This document shows positions 48,119-56,309 of a DNA stretch of 62,592 nucleotides, piece after piece (position 1 is the first letter of the stretch; each line of letters opens with the position of its first letter). The DNA comes from Rhodospirillaceae bacterium Spongia-Bin9 (GTDB taxonomy: Bacteria; Pseudomonadota; Alphaproteobacteria; Bin65): contig FZLR01000004.1 in assembly GCA_900197615.1 (NCBI GenBank), forward strand, positions 1 to 62,592. Reading direction: 5' to 3'. A program made the translations under genes and the position numbers. The notes beneath the pieces are model-generated. The model was not told the DNA's origin. It saw only the letters and a list, made by a program, of their open reading frames with translations, and ran no database searches.

Positions 48119-50512
48119 TCACGCAATAACCGGCTCGGGATTGAGTTCTTCTTCGGCGAGCGGCTTTTTGCGCCAGCCCATGGCGACCGGCACATCGTAC
48201 AGGCGTCCCGGCGCGAAACGCTCCCAGAAATGGCGCATGCCGGGCACGACGACCCGCGCCACCGGCATGCCGATATCCGGCCGCGTCTGGTCGAGCACCA
48301 GGAATTCCATGCCCCTCGCTTCGGCCAGCGCGCGGCACCGCTCGACCTCGTCGCGCGCATCCGCCGCATCGGGAACCGGATAGTCGGCCTTGCCGCGCAG
48401 CGCCGCGCCGTCCGCCGGCGCCAGATACGGATGGTCCGCCAGCGTCGCCGTCCTCCACCACCGCAACGCCAGCGGATCGTCGATCGCCGGGCCCGGGCCT
48501 CCGCCGGGCCGCGGCAGCCAGGTCAGGCACTGGTTCAGTTCGCACACGGCGCGCAGGGCGGCGATGCGCGGATCGGTATGCGCCCCGGCGCCGTAGATGA
48601 TGTCCTCGGTGTCGCCGCCGGTCCGGCGCGAGACGGCAACGAAGGCGGGAATGCCGAGATCGGCGGTGACGTCGAGCACCCACATGTCGCGCTCATGCCG
48701 GCGGTAGTAGTCCGGCGCCGCGGCGAGATAGTCGTCGCCGAAACTCTCCAGGTCGACGCCCGGCACGCGCAGCCGGTTGTACCACCAGATGGCGAAGGCG
48801 TCGCGTTCGACCAGCTCGTAGAAGCCCTGGAGGATCGCCTCTTCCAGCGTGTTGCCGGCGGCGCAACCGTTCGAATCGGCGATAAAGTCGGCGCTGCCCC
48901 GTTGCTCGGCCGGGGTGCTGTAGAGCATCGATGTCGGCAGATGGCGGTGGCGATTCTGCGTTAGAGACCAGACCGGCGACCAGTCGATTTCGGCCTCGGG
49001 GTCGAGGCGCGGCGGTACGATGTTATACGGGTGGCCCCTGGCGTTGATGTTATTCGCATCGTCCAGCTGGCGCTCGCTGAACAACTGGACGTCGTTCGGA
49101 GGGATCGCAGCCGCATCGCCGTCGACGGCCAAATCGGCATACCGGTGCGTGCAGCAAATCTCGTCGCCGTGATAGGCGCCGGAGTAGCGCTCGATCGCCT
49201 CGCACAGCGCGCTCGCTTCGGATTGCGCTCGCGTGCTGCCCTTGCCGGCGCTCTTGCTGCGCAGGCTGCGCCTGAGCGAACTCAGCTTCCGGCTTCGCAG
49301 TCCGTAATTGGTCCCCGCCCAGTAAACGTGAAGCCAGGAATCGGCCTCTTCTGTGGTGCGCGCCACCCAGGTCACGACGCCGCTGACCGGGCTGACCAGA
49401 TGGCGGTATTTCGCAAGGGTTTCTTCGGGAGATACCGAACGCACACCGCCGCTGTTGCCGACGCGCGTCGGGCTCGGCCGCAGACGCACCGGAACCGGCG
49501 GCCGGTCGGCGCGGTACAGGGCCTCGTCGCCGCACGCGAAACATTGCGGCCGGCGCATGACCTGATGCCGTTCGCCGGCGAGACGGCCGACATTGAGCGA
49601 GATGGCCCGGTCGTGAATCGGCGCCGTCTCCTCCAGCACCAGCCACTTGGCGATTTCGGCCGCAATCAGCCCATAGACCGCGTCCAGCACGGCGGGCTCG
49701 GCGGCGCTAGGCCGGAAGGCGGCCTCGTCGCCGGCAAGGTTGCGCAGGAAGGTGTGGACTTCCCGATGGCTGCGTATCCGGTAGGCGAGGCAGGCCCAGC
49801 ACGGCCCCCGTTCCGCCGGCCGGAACACCGGACCGAACAGCGGCTGCAGGCCCTTTGGCCGGACGAGCATCCAGGGTGCGCCGGTTTCGATGTGGCGCCG
49901 GTTGATCTCTTCGTAGCGCTCTTCGAGATAATCGGCGCAGACGGCGACCGAGAGGGTCGGGCGGTTCGCGGCCGTCGCGACACCCATCGCCTCAAGCCGC
50001 CGGGAAAGCTGTCCGCCGTCGCCGTCGACCGCCACGCGCGCAGCCGCCAGGCGTTGTTCCGCCCAGCGCGGCGAGGCGCCGAGGGAGGACCAGTAGGCCG
50101 CCCGGCCCCGGTCCATCGAATGGTCGCCGGAAACGGCATAGCCGCGGGACGCCAGGCCGGCGAGAGCCGCGCGGACATCGGCAGCGGCATGGGTGCCGGA
50201 AAGTGCGGCAACGATATCGCCCTGCGGCCGGCCGTCGAGCAGCGGCAGGAGATTGCCATAGATCGGTCCGCGCAGCAGCGTGTTGAATGTCTCGGAAACC
50301 AGCAGGGTCTGTCCCTCCTCGACCTCATGGAAGTCGAGATGCGGGGTGAGCGTCGGCCGCTCGACAAGTCCCCGGTCCGACGCCGAGACCTCGGTCAGGA
50401 TTCCCTGCGGCGACGGCCTGCCCGGCGATGCGGGCGCGCCCGTCTTCCTGTCCGGGGCCGGGTCGGCGGACCGGCGCAAAGGATTGCCGTCGGGTCGATA
50501 CCTGTCAGTCAT
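48119..50512 (-). CDS. Fused leader-binding/YcaO azoline cyclodehydratase
   Basis: 797 residues. Residues ~60-130 form the winged-helix leader-binding (RRE) part of the bacteriocin cyclodehydratase partner; residues 238-241 (CWAC) and 324-327 (CFAC) give the four Zn cysteines of the E1-like part; residues ~365-797 are the YcaO domain with SEASALCEAIER (431-442) and ELVERD (566-571) ATP-site motifs. Together these convert Cys/Ser/Thr to azolines with ATP. The C-terminus ends NPEPVIA, a reduced form of the PxPxP end. It follows the AlkB-fusion gene by 86 bases on the same strand. No dehydrogenase is adjacent. Confidence 0.93.
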   Translation of the reverse strand: MTDRYRPDGNPLRRSADPAPDRKTGAPASPGRPSPQGILTEVSASDRGLVERPTLTPHLDFHEVEEGQTLLVSETFNTLLRGPIYGNLLPLLDGRPQGDIVAALSGTHAAADVRAALAGLASRGYAVSGDHSMDRGRAAYWSSLGASPRWAEQRLAAARVAVDGDGGQLSRRLEAMGVATAANRPTLSVAVCADYLEERYEEINRRHIETGAPWMLVRPKGLQPLFGPVFRPAERGPCWACLAYRIRSHREVHTFLRNLAGDEAAFRPSAAEPAVLDAVYGLIAAEIAKWLVLEETAPIHDRAISLNVGRLAGERHQVMRRPQCFACGDEALYRADRPPVPVRLRPSPTRVGNSGGVRSVSPEETLAKYRHLVSPVSGVVTWVARTTEEADSWLHVYWAGTNYGLRSRKLSSLRRSLRSKSAGKGSTRAQSEASALCEAIERYSGAYHGDEICCTHRYADLAVDGDAAAIPPNDVQLFSERQLDDANNINARGHPYNIVPPRLDPEAEIDWSPVWSLTQNRHRHLPTSMLYSTPAEQRGSADFIADSNGCAAGNTLEEAILQGFYELVERDAFAIWWYNRLRVPGVDLESFGDDYLAAAPDYYRRHERDMWVLDVTADLGIPAFVAVSRRTGGDTEDIIYGAGAHTDPRIAALRAVCELNQCLTWLPRPGGGPGPAIDDPLALRWWRTATLADHPYLAPADGAALRGKADYPVPDAADARDEVERCRALAEARGMEFLVLDQTRPDIGMPVARVVVPGMRHFWERFAPGRLYDVPVAMGWRKKPLAEEELNPEPVIA

Positions 50513-50598
50513 TCAGCCGGTCCGTAGCGCATTCACGGCGGCGGGGCTTCGCGCGCTTCGAAGCGCACGCAATCCACCTTCTTGCAGCGGGACCGGGC

Positions 50599-53058
50599 TC
50601 AGGACGGGTTGGCCGGGGCGGATTCGGCGGCGTCTGCCGACCCGTCCAGCGCGATGATCGCGGCGGCGGCGCAAGCTGCCGTTTCGCCGACCGCGGCGTT
50701 CAGCGCATCGAAATCGTCCCGGCCGCAGGATCGCGCCAGCGCTTCCCCGGCCCTCGAGCCCAGAGTCTCGACCGAAGCGTCTTCGTCTGCGACGAGCCGC
50801 AGGACGCCGTGCAAGTTCCGCCACAGCGTCGCGGCTTGCGCCAGTTCCGCTGCCAAGCCGTCTTCGATTCGCCCTTGTGCCGCAGCAGCGTGGAAAACCG
50901 AGGCTGCCGCAGGCGCTGGCGCTCCCATGTCGTCCACGGCATGGACAACTTGCAGGAGCCGTGCAGCGCGTTCGATATCGCGGAAACCGCCGCGCATGTC
51001 CTCATAGGCCGAAAGGCCGGTTCCGGCGCCGCCGTCGCCGGCCTCGCGCAGTTCGGCGATCAGCGCGTCGCGCGCGGCGCTCGCGGCAAGGGCTTCGCGT
51101 CGCGCTTCGTCGAATCGCCGCCCGATTCCGGCTGCCCCGTGTTCGAAGATGCAGCGCGCGCGGGTGAGTTCCAGAAGTTCGCCTGCTGGCGCGGCAGCCC
51201 GGCAGTGCTCCGCGAAACCGGTCAGGGACCGCACAGCGCGTCCTTTTCGGCCGCCGGGGATCGGCGCGAAAATCAGGCTGTCGTGCGACAGCTCCCTGAG
51301 TGCATCGTGGAAGCGCCAACACAGTCCGTCGTAGCTGTCGTCGGAGTTGCCTTCGTAAACGAAGAGAATATCGAGCGCTGCGCCTGGCGCCGCTTCGCCG
51401 CTGGCCAGATCGCCCAGTACCGCGGCGGCGACTCCGCCTTCGCTGCCCGGCACGAGCCGGTCGGCGAATTCTTCCGCGACCGACGACAGGACGACGGCAA
51501 TCGAGGCTTCGGCCAGATTGGCAAGCGCCGTCCCCGCCTCGATCGGCGTCAGGTTGCCCCGCAGGATGTGCATGCCGATCTGGAACGCCTTGTCGTTCGA
51601 CCAGTTGCGCACCGTCTCCACCGTGTCCCGAACGTCCTGGACCGGCATTTCGGCGATCCGCTCCTTCATTTCCGCAACGCCGAATTCGTGCGTCCAGTAG
51701 AGGCGCGTCAGGCCCCGGCGGGCGATCGCCTCGGCCTCCGGGTCCGGCCCGAAGCCCTTCGGAAGGTCGAGATCGGTGAATTCCCTTTCCTGCAGGTTGT
51801 CGAGCAGCTCCGGATGCCGTTCGATCCATCCGGCGAGGCGCGGCGCGGCGGCGAATATCTCGACGATGGCGTCGAACGCTTCCGGGCGCGCGGCCGAGAC
51901 CGGGCTGTCATAGGCGCTCCAGTCTTCGATCTCGGGATAGAATTGCGCGCGCCATCGGTCGACCAGCGGGTCCATGGTCGCGAACCAGCGTTTCGGACGC
52001 ACCGCCAGATTGAACATCTTGGCGTAGCTGCCCGGCAGTTGCGGCGACTCGTCGGCGCCGCGATTCTGCAGCAGGGGATAGGGGCGGCTCGCCCAGGCGT
52101 GGTGATCCGGATGCCGCTGCATGTTGTAGAACATCCAATTGCTGAACTTGTAGTTGGCGTTCCACGAATGCCTGGGCAGGACCTTTTCGAACCGGCCGCT
52201 GCGCAAGCGGATCCGGCGTAACCCGTAATGCTGCATGTAGTTGCTGATCTTCATCGAGAAGACGGCGCCGAAACACAGGAACGCGTAGGCCAGAGCCGCC
52301 CAGATACCGCCCATCCAGAAAATCAGCCCGTACCAGAAGCCGGTTTCGATGCTGTAACGCCAGAACGGGTTGCTGTAGTGCCAGACCGGCAACCTCTTGC
52401 GCGCCAGCCGCTCCCGGATGACCCGCCACGAGCCGGTCAGGTTGCTCGCGACTTCCCGGGGAAAGTAGTTCCAGAAGCTCTGCCCTTTGGGCGCGGAGCC
52501 GACATCCAGCGGCGTGCCCACCTGGGCGTGGTGGATGTAAACATGCTCGGTGGCGTATTGCGGGTAGGACGCGGAAGCGAGTAGGAACTCGCCGAGCCGC
52601 CGCTCCCAGGTTGCACGCCGGTGAATCAGCTCATGGCCGACAATGAAGACCGCCTGGGCCTCGACCCCCAGCACCACCGCCAGCAAGAGGCATTCCCAGA
52701 CCGTGAACTGGCCGGAGACGAGGATCTGCCAGAGACCGAACGCCAGCGCTGCCGGCCAGAGAAGCGCCCAGAGCCAGACCGGAAGATTGTGCCAGATCAA
52801 CCTTCCTTCAGGCGTCCTGGCGGGATCCATGTTCCGCGCGTCGTCGCCGAATGCGATATCCAGCGGCCCCGCGAGCATGAAGAAGACGAACGGCGCAACG
52901 ATCCACCAGCCGCCATGGAACAAGGCAAGGAAAATCAGCGGAAAGATTGCCAGCGGCAGAAAATGCGGCAGCGCTTTGAAGAAAGACGGCTCGATGGCCG
53001 TTACAGCCGCCGCCGTTCCCCGATCCGGACCGTCTATCGCGACACTGTCATTCGCCAT
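50599..53058 (-). CDS. AlkB-type membrane hydroxylase fused to a degenerate GlnE-like domain
   Basis: 819 residues from ATG 53058, with AGGAACAGGG upstream. Residues ~25-390: integral membrane di-iron hydroxylase with about six hydrophobic segments and His motifs HELIH (142-146), EHVYIHH (171-177), NYMQHYGL (273-280) and HPDHH (316-320), the alkane-1-monooxygenase set. Residues ~400-806: similar by layout to GlnE adenylyltransferase (ALANLAEAS, LDILFVYEG, LTRARCIF, DMRGGFRDIERAARLLQ). The Asp residues of the nucleotidyl site appear lost (DLDL is ALDI, Asp563 alone kept; the VDLRLRP Asp is Ile). First gene of the minus-strand unit with YcaO. Confidence 0.85.
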   Translation of the reverse strand: MANDSVAIDGPDRGTAAAVTAIEPSFFKALPHFLPLAIFPLIFLALFHGGWWIVAPFVFFMLAGPLDIAFGDDARNMDPARTPEGRLIWHNLPVWLWALLWPAALAFGLWQILVSGQFTVWECLLLAVVLGVEAQAVFIVGHELIHRRATWERRLGEFLLASASYPQYATEHVYIHHAQVGTPLDVGSAPKGQSFWNYFPREVASNLTGSWRVIRERLARKRLPVWHYSNPFWRYSIETGFWYGLIFWMGGIWAALAYAFLCFGAVFSMKISNYMQHYGLRRIRLRSGRFEKVLPRHSWNANYKFSNWMFYNMQRHPDHHAWASRPYPLLQNRGADESPQLPGSYAKMFNLAVRPKRWFATMDPLVDRWRAQFYPEIEDWSAYDSPVSAARPEAFDAIVEIFAAAPRLAGWIERHPELLDNLQEREFTDLDLPKGFGPDPEAEAIARRGLTRLYWTHEFGVAEMKERIAEMPVQDVRDTVETVRNWSNDKAFQIGMHILRGNLTPIEAGTALANLAEASIAVVLSSVAEEFADRLVPGSEGGVAAAVLGDLASGEAAPGAALDILFVYEGNSDDSYDGLCWRFHDALRELSHDSLIFAPIPGGRKGRAVRSLTGFAEHCRAAAPAGELLELTRARCIFEHGAAGIGRRFDEARREALAASAARDALIAELREAGDGGAGTGLSAYEDMRGGFRDIERAARLLQVVHAVDDMGAPAPAAASVFHAAAAQGRIEDGLAAELAQAATLWRNLHGVLRLVADEDASVETLGSRAGEALARSCGRDDFDALNAAVGETAACAAAAIIALDGSADAAESAPANPS
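50641..51861 (-). other. GlnE-like domain within the AlkB fusion
   Basis: Codons 400-806 of the fusion. In GlnE, RGGIRDIEF and TRAR-type segments frame an adenylyl-transfer site. Here both framing segments persist (RGGFRDIER, LTRARCI) while catalytic Asp residues do not, so a binding or scaffold role is more likely than catalysis. Confidence 0.7.
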
Positions 53059-53545
53059 AGCCCTGTTCCTGAGTCTGCCGGCCACATTCGTATTTCGGTT
53101 CGATCACGCTCTGCGGTCAATACCGGCGAACCGATTTCCAGCGATTTATCGCGGTCGCGAACGTCCGGTTCCAGGCCGTCCGCTCGATTGTTCCGCAAAG
53201 CGGCTTCCGCCGGCTGCGCGCCGATTGCTTCGAAGCCTGGCCTGCACGCCTGGGAGTGCCGGTCGACCGTCGCCGCACCGGACGCACCGCAAACTTGCCG
53301 GAACGGTTGTACGTCGAGGCACGCCGCCGGGCGGAAAACCCGAACTGAAGCTCGATCGGAACTACGAAGCCCAAAATGGCGTCTCTCGCAAGCCCCCGGC
53401 CGATGTATGTCGGATCGGTATTTCCGACACCCCGATGACTTGACCTTGCCCGGCCAGGATTGTATATAATTTCCTAATTCTTCACCCAGCCCAATAGAAA
53501 CATTGTACTATTTGCTTTTTCTGTTGGAGGAGGCCCTGCGCGACG
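53059..53545. other. Divergent promoter gap, 3' third AT-rich
   Basis: 487 bases between the AlkB fusion (minus) and the export operon (plus). The left two thirds are GC-rich and hold no gene I can defend; the right third (from 53430) turns sharply AT-rich and carries a good promoter. Confidence 0.6.
53440..53468 (+). promoter_or_regulatory. Sigma-70-like promoter of the export operon
   Basis: TTGACC (53440-53445), 17-base spacer, TATATA (53463-53468). GGAGGAGG at 53526-53533 serves the GTG at 53546. The sequence TTGACCTTGC is shared with the region upstream of the precursor gene. Confidence 0.55.
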
Positions 53546-54094
53546 GTGTTCAATAATCCATTTGACTCATTTCACAAGACAGTTGCCGAAGCGAAAGAAG
53601 AACGCGAACAACTCGACCGGCTGCTGACGATTTCCACACCGCGCGAGCGTCTGCTTGTCGGTGTCACAGCCCTGTTGTTGTTCATCCTTGCGGTATGGCT
53701 CTTCTTTGGCAGCGTATCCCGTACCCTTGCGGTAGACGGAGTAATTGTCGAAGCCGGCAAAGATTTGCACGCGGGCAGCAGGTCTGTGCAAGCGCTTGTC
53801 TGGGTCGGGAACGACGTCGCTCCGCAGATCGTAGACGGCATGTCGGCTACAATAGAACTTAGCTTGGCGGATGGAGAGGTGAAAATTCTTGACGGAAAGG
53901 TCGAGAAGGTCTCCGCAGTAAAATTGTCCGATGAAATGGGTGCATTTGAATTTGCGACACCTTTGTCCGTGCGCCGCGTCGTTGTCGCGCTCGGCAACAA
54001 CCTTGATGTCGCTTCAATCGCGGGCAGGAAATGCCGGATTATCGTCGAACTCGGCAGTCAATCTCCGATCACGCTTTTTCGAATAGGGCGATAG
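53546..54094 (+). CDS. Short HlyD-like NHLP secretion protein
   Basis: 182 residues from GTG 53546. N-terminal ~35 residues are charged and helical, followed by one membrane segment (36-55) and a small beta-rich periplasmic part. It sits where the HlyD-like membrane-fusion protein of NHLP export sets stands, just before the C39 ABC gene, but is less than half the usual ~400 residues and lacks the long coiled-coil and most of the lipoyl part. Four bases separate it from the ABC gene. Base composition is lower in GC than neighbours to the left. Confidence 0.7.
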   Translation: MFNNPFDSFHKTVAEAKEEREQLDRLLTISTPRERLLVGVTALLLFILAVWLFFGSVSRTLAVDGVIVEAGKDLHAGSRSVQALVWVGNDVAPQIVDGMSATIELSLADGEVKILDGKVEKVSAVKLSDEMGAFEFATPLSVRRVVVALGNNLDVASIAGRKCRIIVELGSQSPITLFRIGR

Positions 54095-54098
54095 TAAG

Positions 54099-56309
54099 AT
54101 GCCGCCGCGTGCCTCCAAGGTATCTGGAGATAAGGCTGCATCGGACTTCTCGAAGCAAAAGTTAACCACGCCGATTTTCTTGCAGATGCACGCGTCAGAA
54201 TGCGGCGCAGCCTGCCTCGGCAGCATACTGGCCTATTTCGGGCGCTGGGTGGCGCTCACCGAATTAAGGGAAAGATGCGAGGTGAGCCGGGACGGCAGCA
54301 GTGCCGCCAGCATCCTGCGCGCGTCCAGACACTACGGTCTCGAATGCAATGGGCTCAGCGTACGTGCCGATCAATTGAAAAAGCTGCCGCTACCCCTGAT
54401 TATTTTCTGGCAATTCAGCCATTTCGTTGTCCTCGAGGGATTCGATGGCAGCAAATTTTTCCTCAATGACCCGGCTACGGGGCGGCGCACGATTTCTGCT
54501 GACGAATTCAACAAGAGCTACAGTGGAGTTGCACTGCGATTCATGCGCGGCCCCGATTTCAGACCCGGTGGCGAGCAGCCTGGCTTGTTCAGTCAACTGG
54601 GCGCCCTGCTCGATGGATCGTGGAGTATGCTTGCCGGAGTCATTTCCTGCGGCCTTATGTTAACGATTCTAGCATTTGTCATTCCAGCATCTCTCAGTAT
54701 TTTTGTGGACGGCGTTCTGGAAAACCATGGGCCATGGGGCGGATTGGTGGCAGCCCTAATCGGTGCCGGTGCCGTCGTTTACATCCTCTCCCTGCTCAAG
54801 CACCGCTTCCTGAAGCGGCTCGCAGTGCGGATTTCCGTGACAGGCTATAGTCGGAGCTTGTCGCGTATGCTGCGATTGCCGATAGAGTTTTTCGAGCATC
54901 GGTTGGTTGGCGATTTAACCGATCGGATTTCTTCCATTGACAGAGTCGCGAAGAATCTGACTGGCCAGTTTATTGTGCTCATTATAGACATGGCAATGAG
55001 CGGAATCTTGCTCATAGCAATGCTGATTTACGATGTTATTCTTGCGTCAATTGTCCTTTTTCTGGCTGTGCTTCACGGAATTCTGGCCCGATTTCTTAAC
55101 GGGCTTCGGGCCGTTCGAAGCCAGGCTATGCGCCGCGAACAGGGATTGCTGATCGGCTTCGGCATGCAGATGTTGAGTCATGCGGACAATTTGCGCATGA
55201 CGGGGTCGGACGATCGTTTCTTTTCGCGCTGGAGCGGTCAGCAGGCACGCGAACTGCACGCGCGCCAGCACTATTCCGAACTGGTCTCCGTCAATACCGC
55301 GCTTCCGGGCCTGGTCGGCGCACTTCGCAGCGCGGCGATCCTGGGCATCGGGGGCGGTCTGGTCATTTCCGGAGAAATGACCCTAGGGACGCTGGCCGGA
55401 TTCTATATCCTGGCGGAGATGTTTCTTGCGCCGATCGGGCGCTTTCTGGAATTTACCGACCAACGCCAAGCGCTCGAAACCGATCTTCAACGACTCGACG
55501 ACATCTCCAAAACCGCTGAAGACCCCGTTTTCGACCACCGAAGTCCGGAAGCGGAGTCGATTCCCACCTTCAAAGGTCGGCTCCAGCTTGCAGGCCATCT
55601 CGATCTGCGAAATGTCACCTTCGGGTTCAACAAGAGCCGGCCGCCCTTGATCAAGGACTTCAACCTCGCGATCAAGCCGGGGCAGCGCGTCGCCTTGGTC
55701 GGTCCCAGCGGTTCCGGAAAGTCGACCCTGGCGCGTCTGGTTTCGGGTCTCTACCAGCCCTGGTCGGGCGAGATCCTGTTCGATGGCCATCTGCGGGATG
55801 AAATTCCCGAGGAAGTGCTGCGGCGGTCCGTTTCCATGGTGGCTCAGGAAAACGTGCTCTTTTTCGCGTCCCTTCGCGACAACATCACCTTGTGGAACCC
55901 GGCGGTCCCGGATGAAGCCATCTTCGCTGCGACGCGAGATGCCTGTATCCACGACGAAATTCTGCTCAGGCCGCAGGGATATTCGACTCTCGTCGAGGAA
56001 GGCGGGGCGAATTTCAGCGGCGGCCAGCGGCAACGACTGGAAATCGCCCGCGGGCTGGTGGGCAACCCGACAATTCTCATTCTCGACGAAGCGACCAGCG
56101 CCCTCGATGCCGCGACGGAGGAAATTGTCGACGATGCCTTGCGGCGTCGCGGCGTCACCTGCCTGATTGTGGCGCACCGGCTGAGCACCGTGCGGGATTG
56201 CGACGAAATTGTCGTGCTCGACAAAGGCGTCGAAGTGCAGCGCGGCACGCACGACGAGTTAATCGCCGACCGGGACGGCACTTATTACAAGCTGGTCAGG
56301 TCGGGCTGA
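54099..56309 (+). CDS. NHLP-type export ABC transporter with C39 leader peptidase
   Basis: 736 residues. N-terminal C39 peptidase with Gln29, catalytic Cys35 (HASECGAACL), His107 (SHFVVLEG) and Asp123 (LNDPATG), all intact; then a six-span membrane domain (~170-450) and an ATPase with Walker A GPSGSGKSTL, signature SGGQRQRLEIA, Walker B ILILDEATSALD and H-loop VAHRLST. It should cut precursors after a Gly-Gly-type site while exporting. The stop and the next ATG overlap by one base (TGATG). Matches the NHLP bacteriocin-export permease/ATPase/peptidase class. Confidence 0.95.
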   Translation: MPPRASKVSGDKAASDFSKQKLTTPIFLQMHASECGAACLGSILAYFGRWVALTELRERCEVSRDGSSAASILRASRHYGLECNGLSVRADQLKKLPLPLIIFWQFSHFVVLEGFDGSKFFLNDPATGRRTISADEFNKSYSGVALRFMRGPDFRPGGEQPGLFSQLGALLDGSWSMLAGVISCGLMLTILAFVIPASLSIFVDGVLENHGPWGGLVAALIGAGAVVYILSLLKHRFLKRLAVRISVTGYSRSLSRMLRLPIEFFEHRLVGDLTDRISSIDRVAKNLTGQFIVLIIDMAMSGILLIAMLIYDVILASIVLFLAVLHGILARFLNGLRAVRSQAMRREQGLLIGFGMQMLSHADNLRMTGSDDRFFSRWSGQQARELHARQHYSELVSVNTALPGLVGALRSAAILGIGGGLVISGEMTLGTLAGFYILAEMFLAPIGRFLEFTDQRQALETDLQRLDDISKTAEDPVFDHRSPEAESIPTFKGRLQLAGHLDLRNVTFGFNKSRPPLIKDFNLAIKPGQRVALVGPSGSGKSTLARLVSGLYQPWSGEILFDGHLRDEIPEEVLRRSVSMVAQENVLFFASLRDNITLWNPAVPDEAIFAATRDACIHDEILLRPQGYSTLVEEGGANFSGGQRQRLEIARGLVGNPTILILDEATSALDAATEEIVDDALRRRGVTCLIVAHRLSTVRDCDEIVVLDKGVEVQRGTHDELIADRDGTYYKLVRSG

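Noticed and set aside
50428..52221. Plus-strand frame of 597 codons opposite the AlkB fusion
   Set aside because: Shadow; the minus frame has the His motifs.
53117..53374. Minus-strand 85-codon frame in the divergent gap, considered as a precursor
   Set aside because: Arg-rich, no NHLP leader, no Cys-rich tail.
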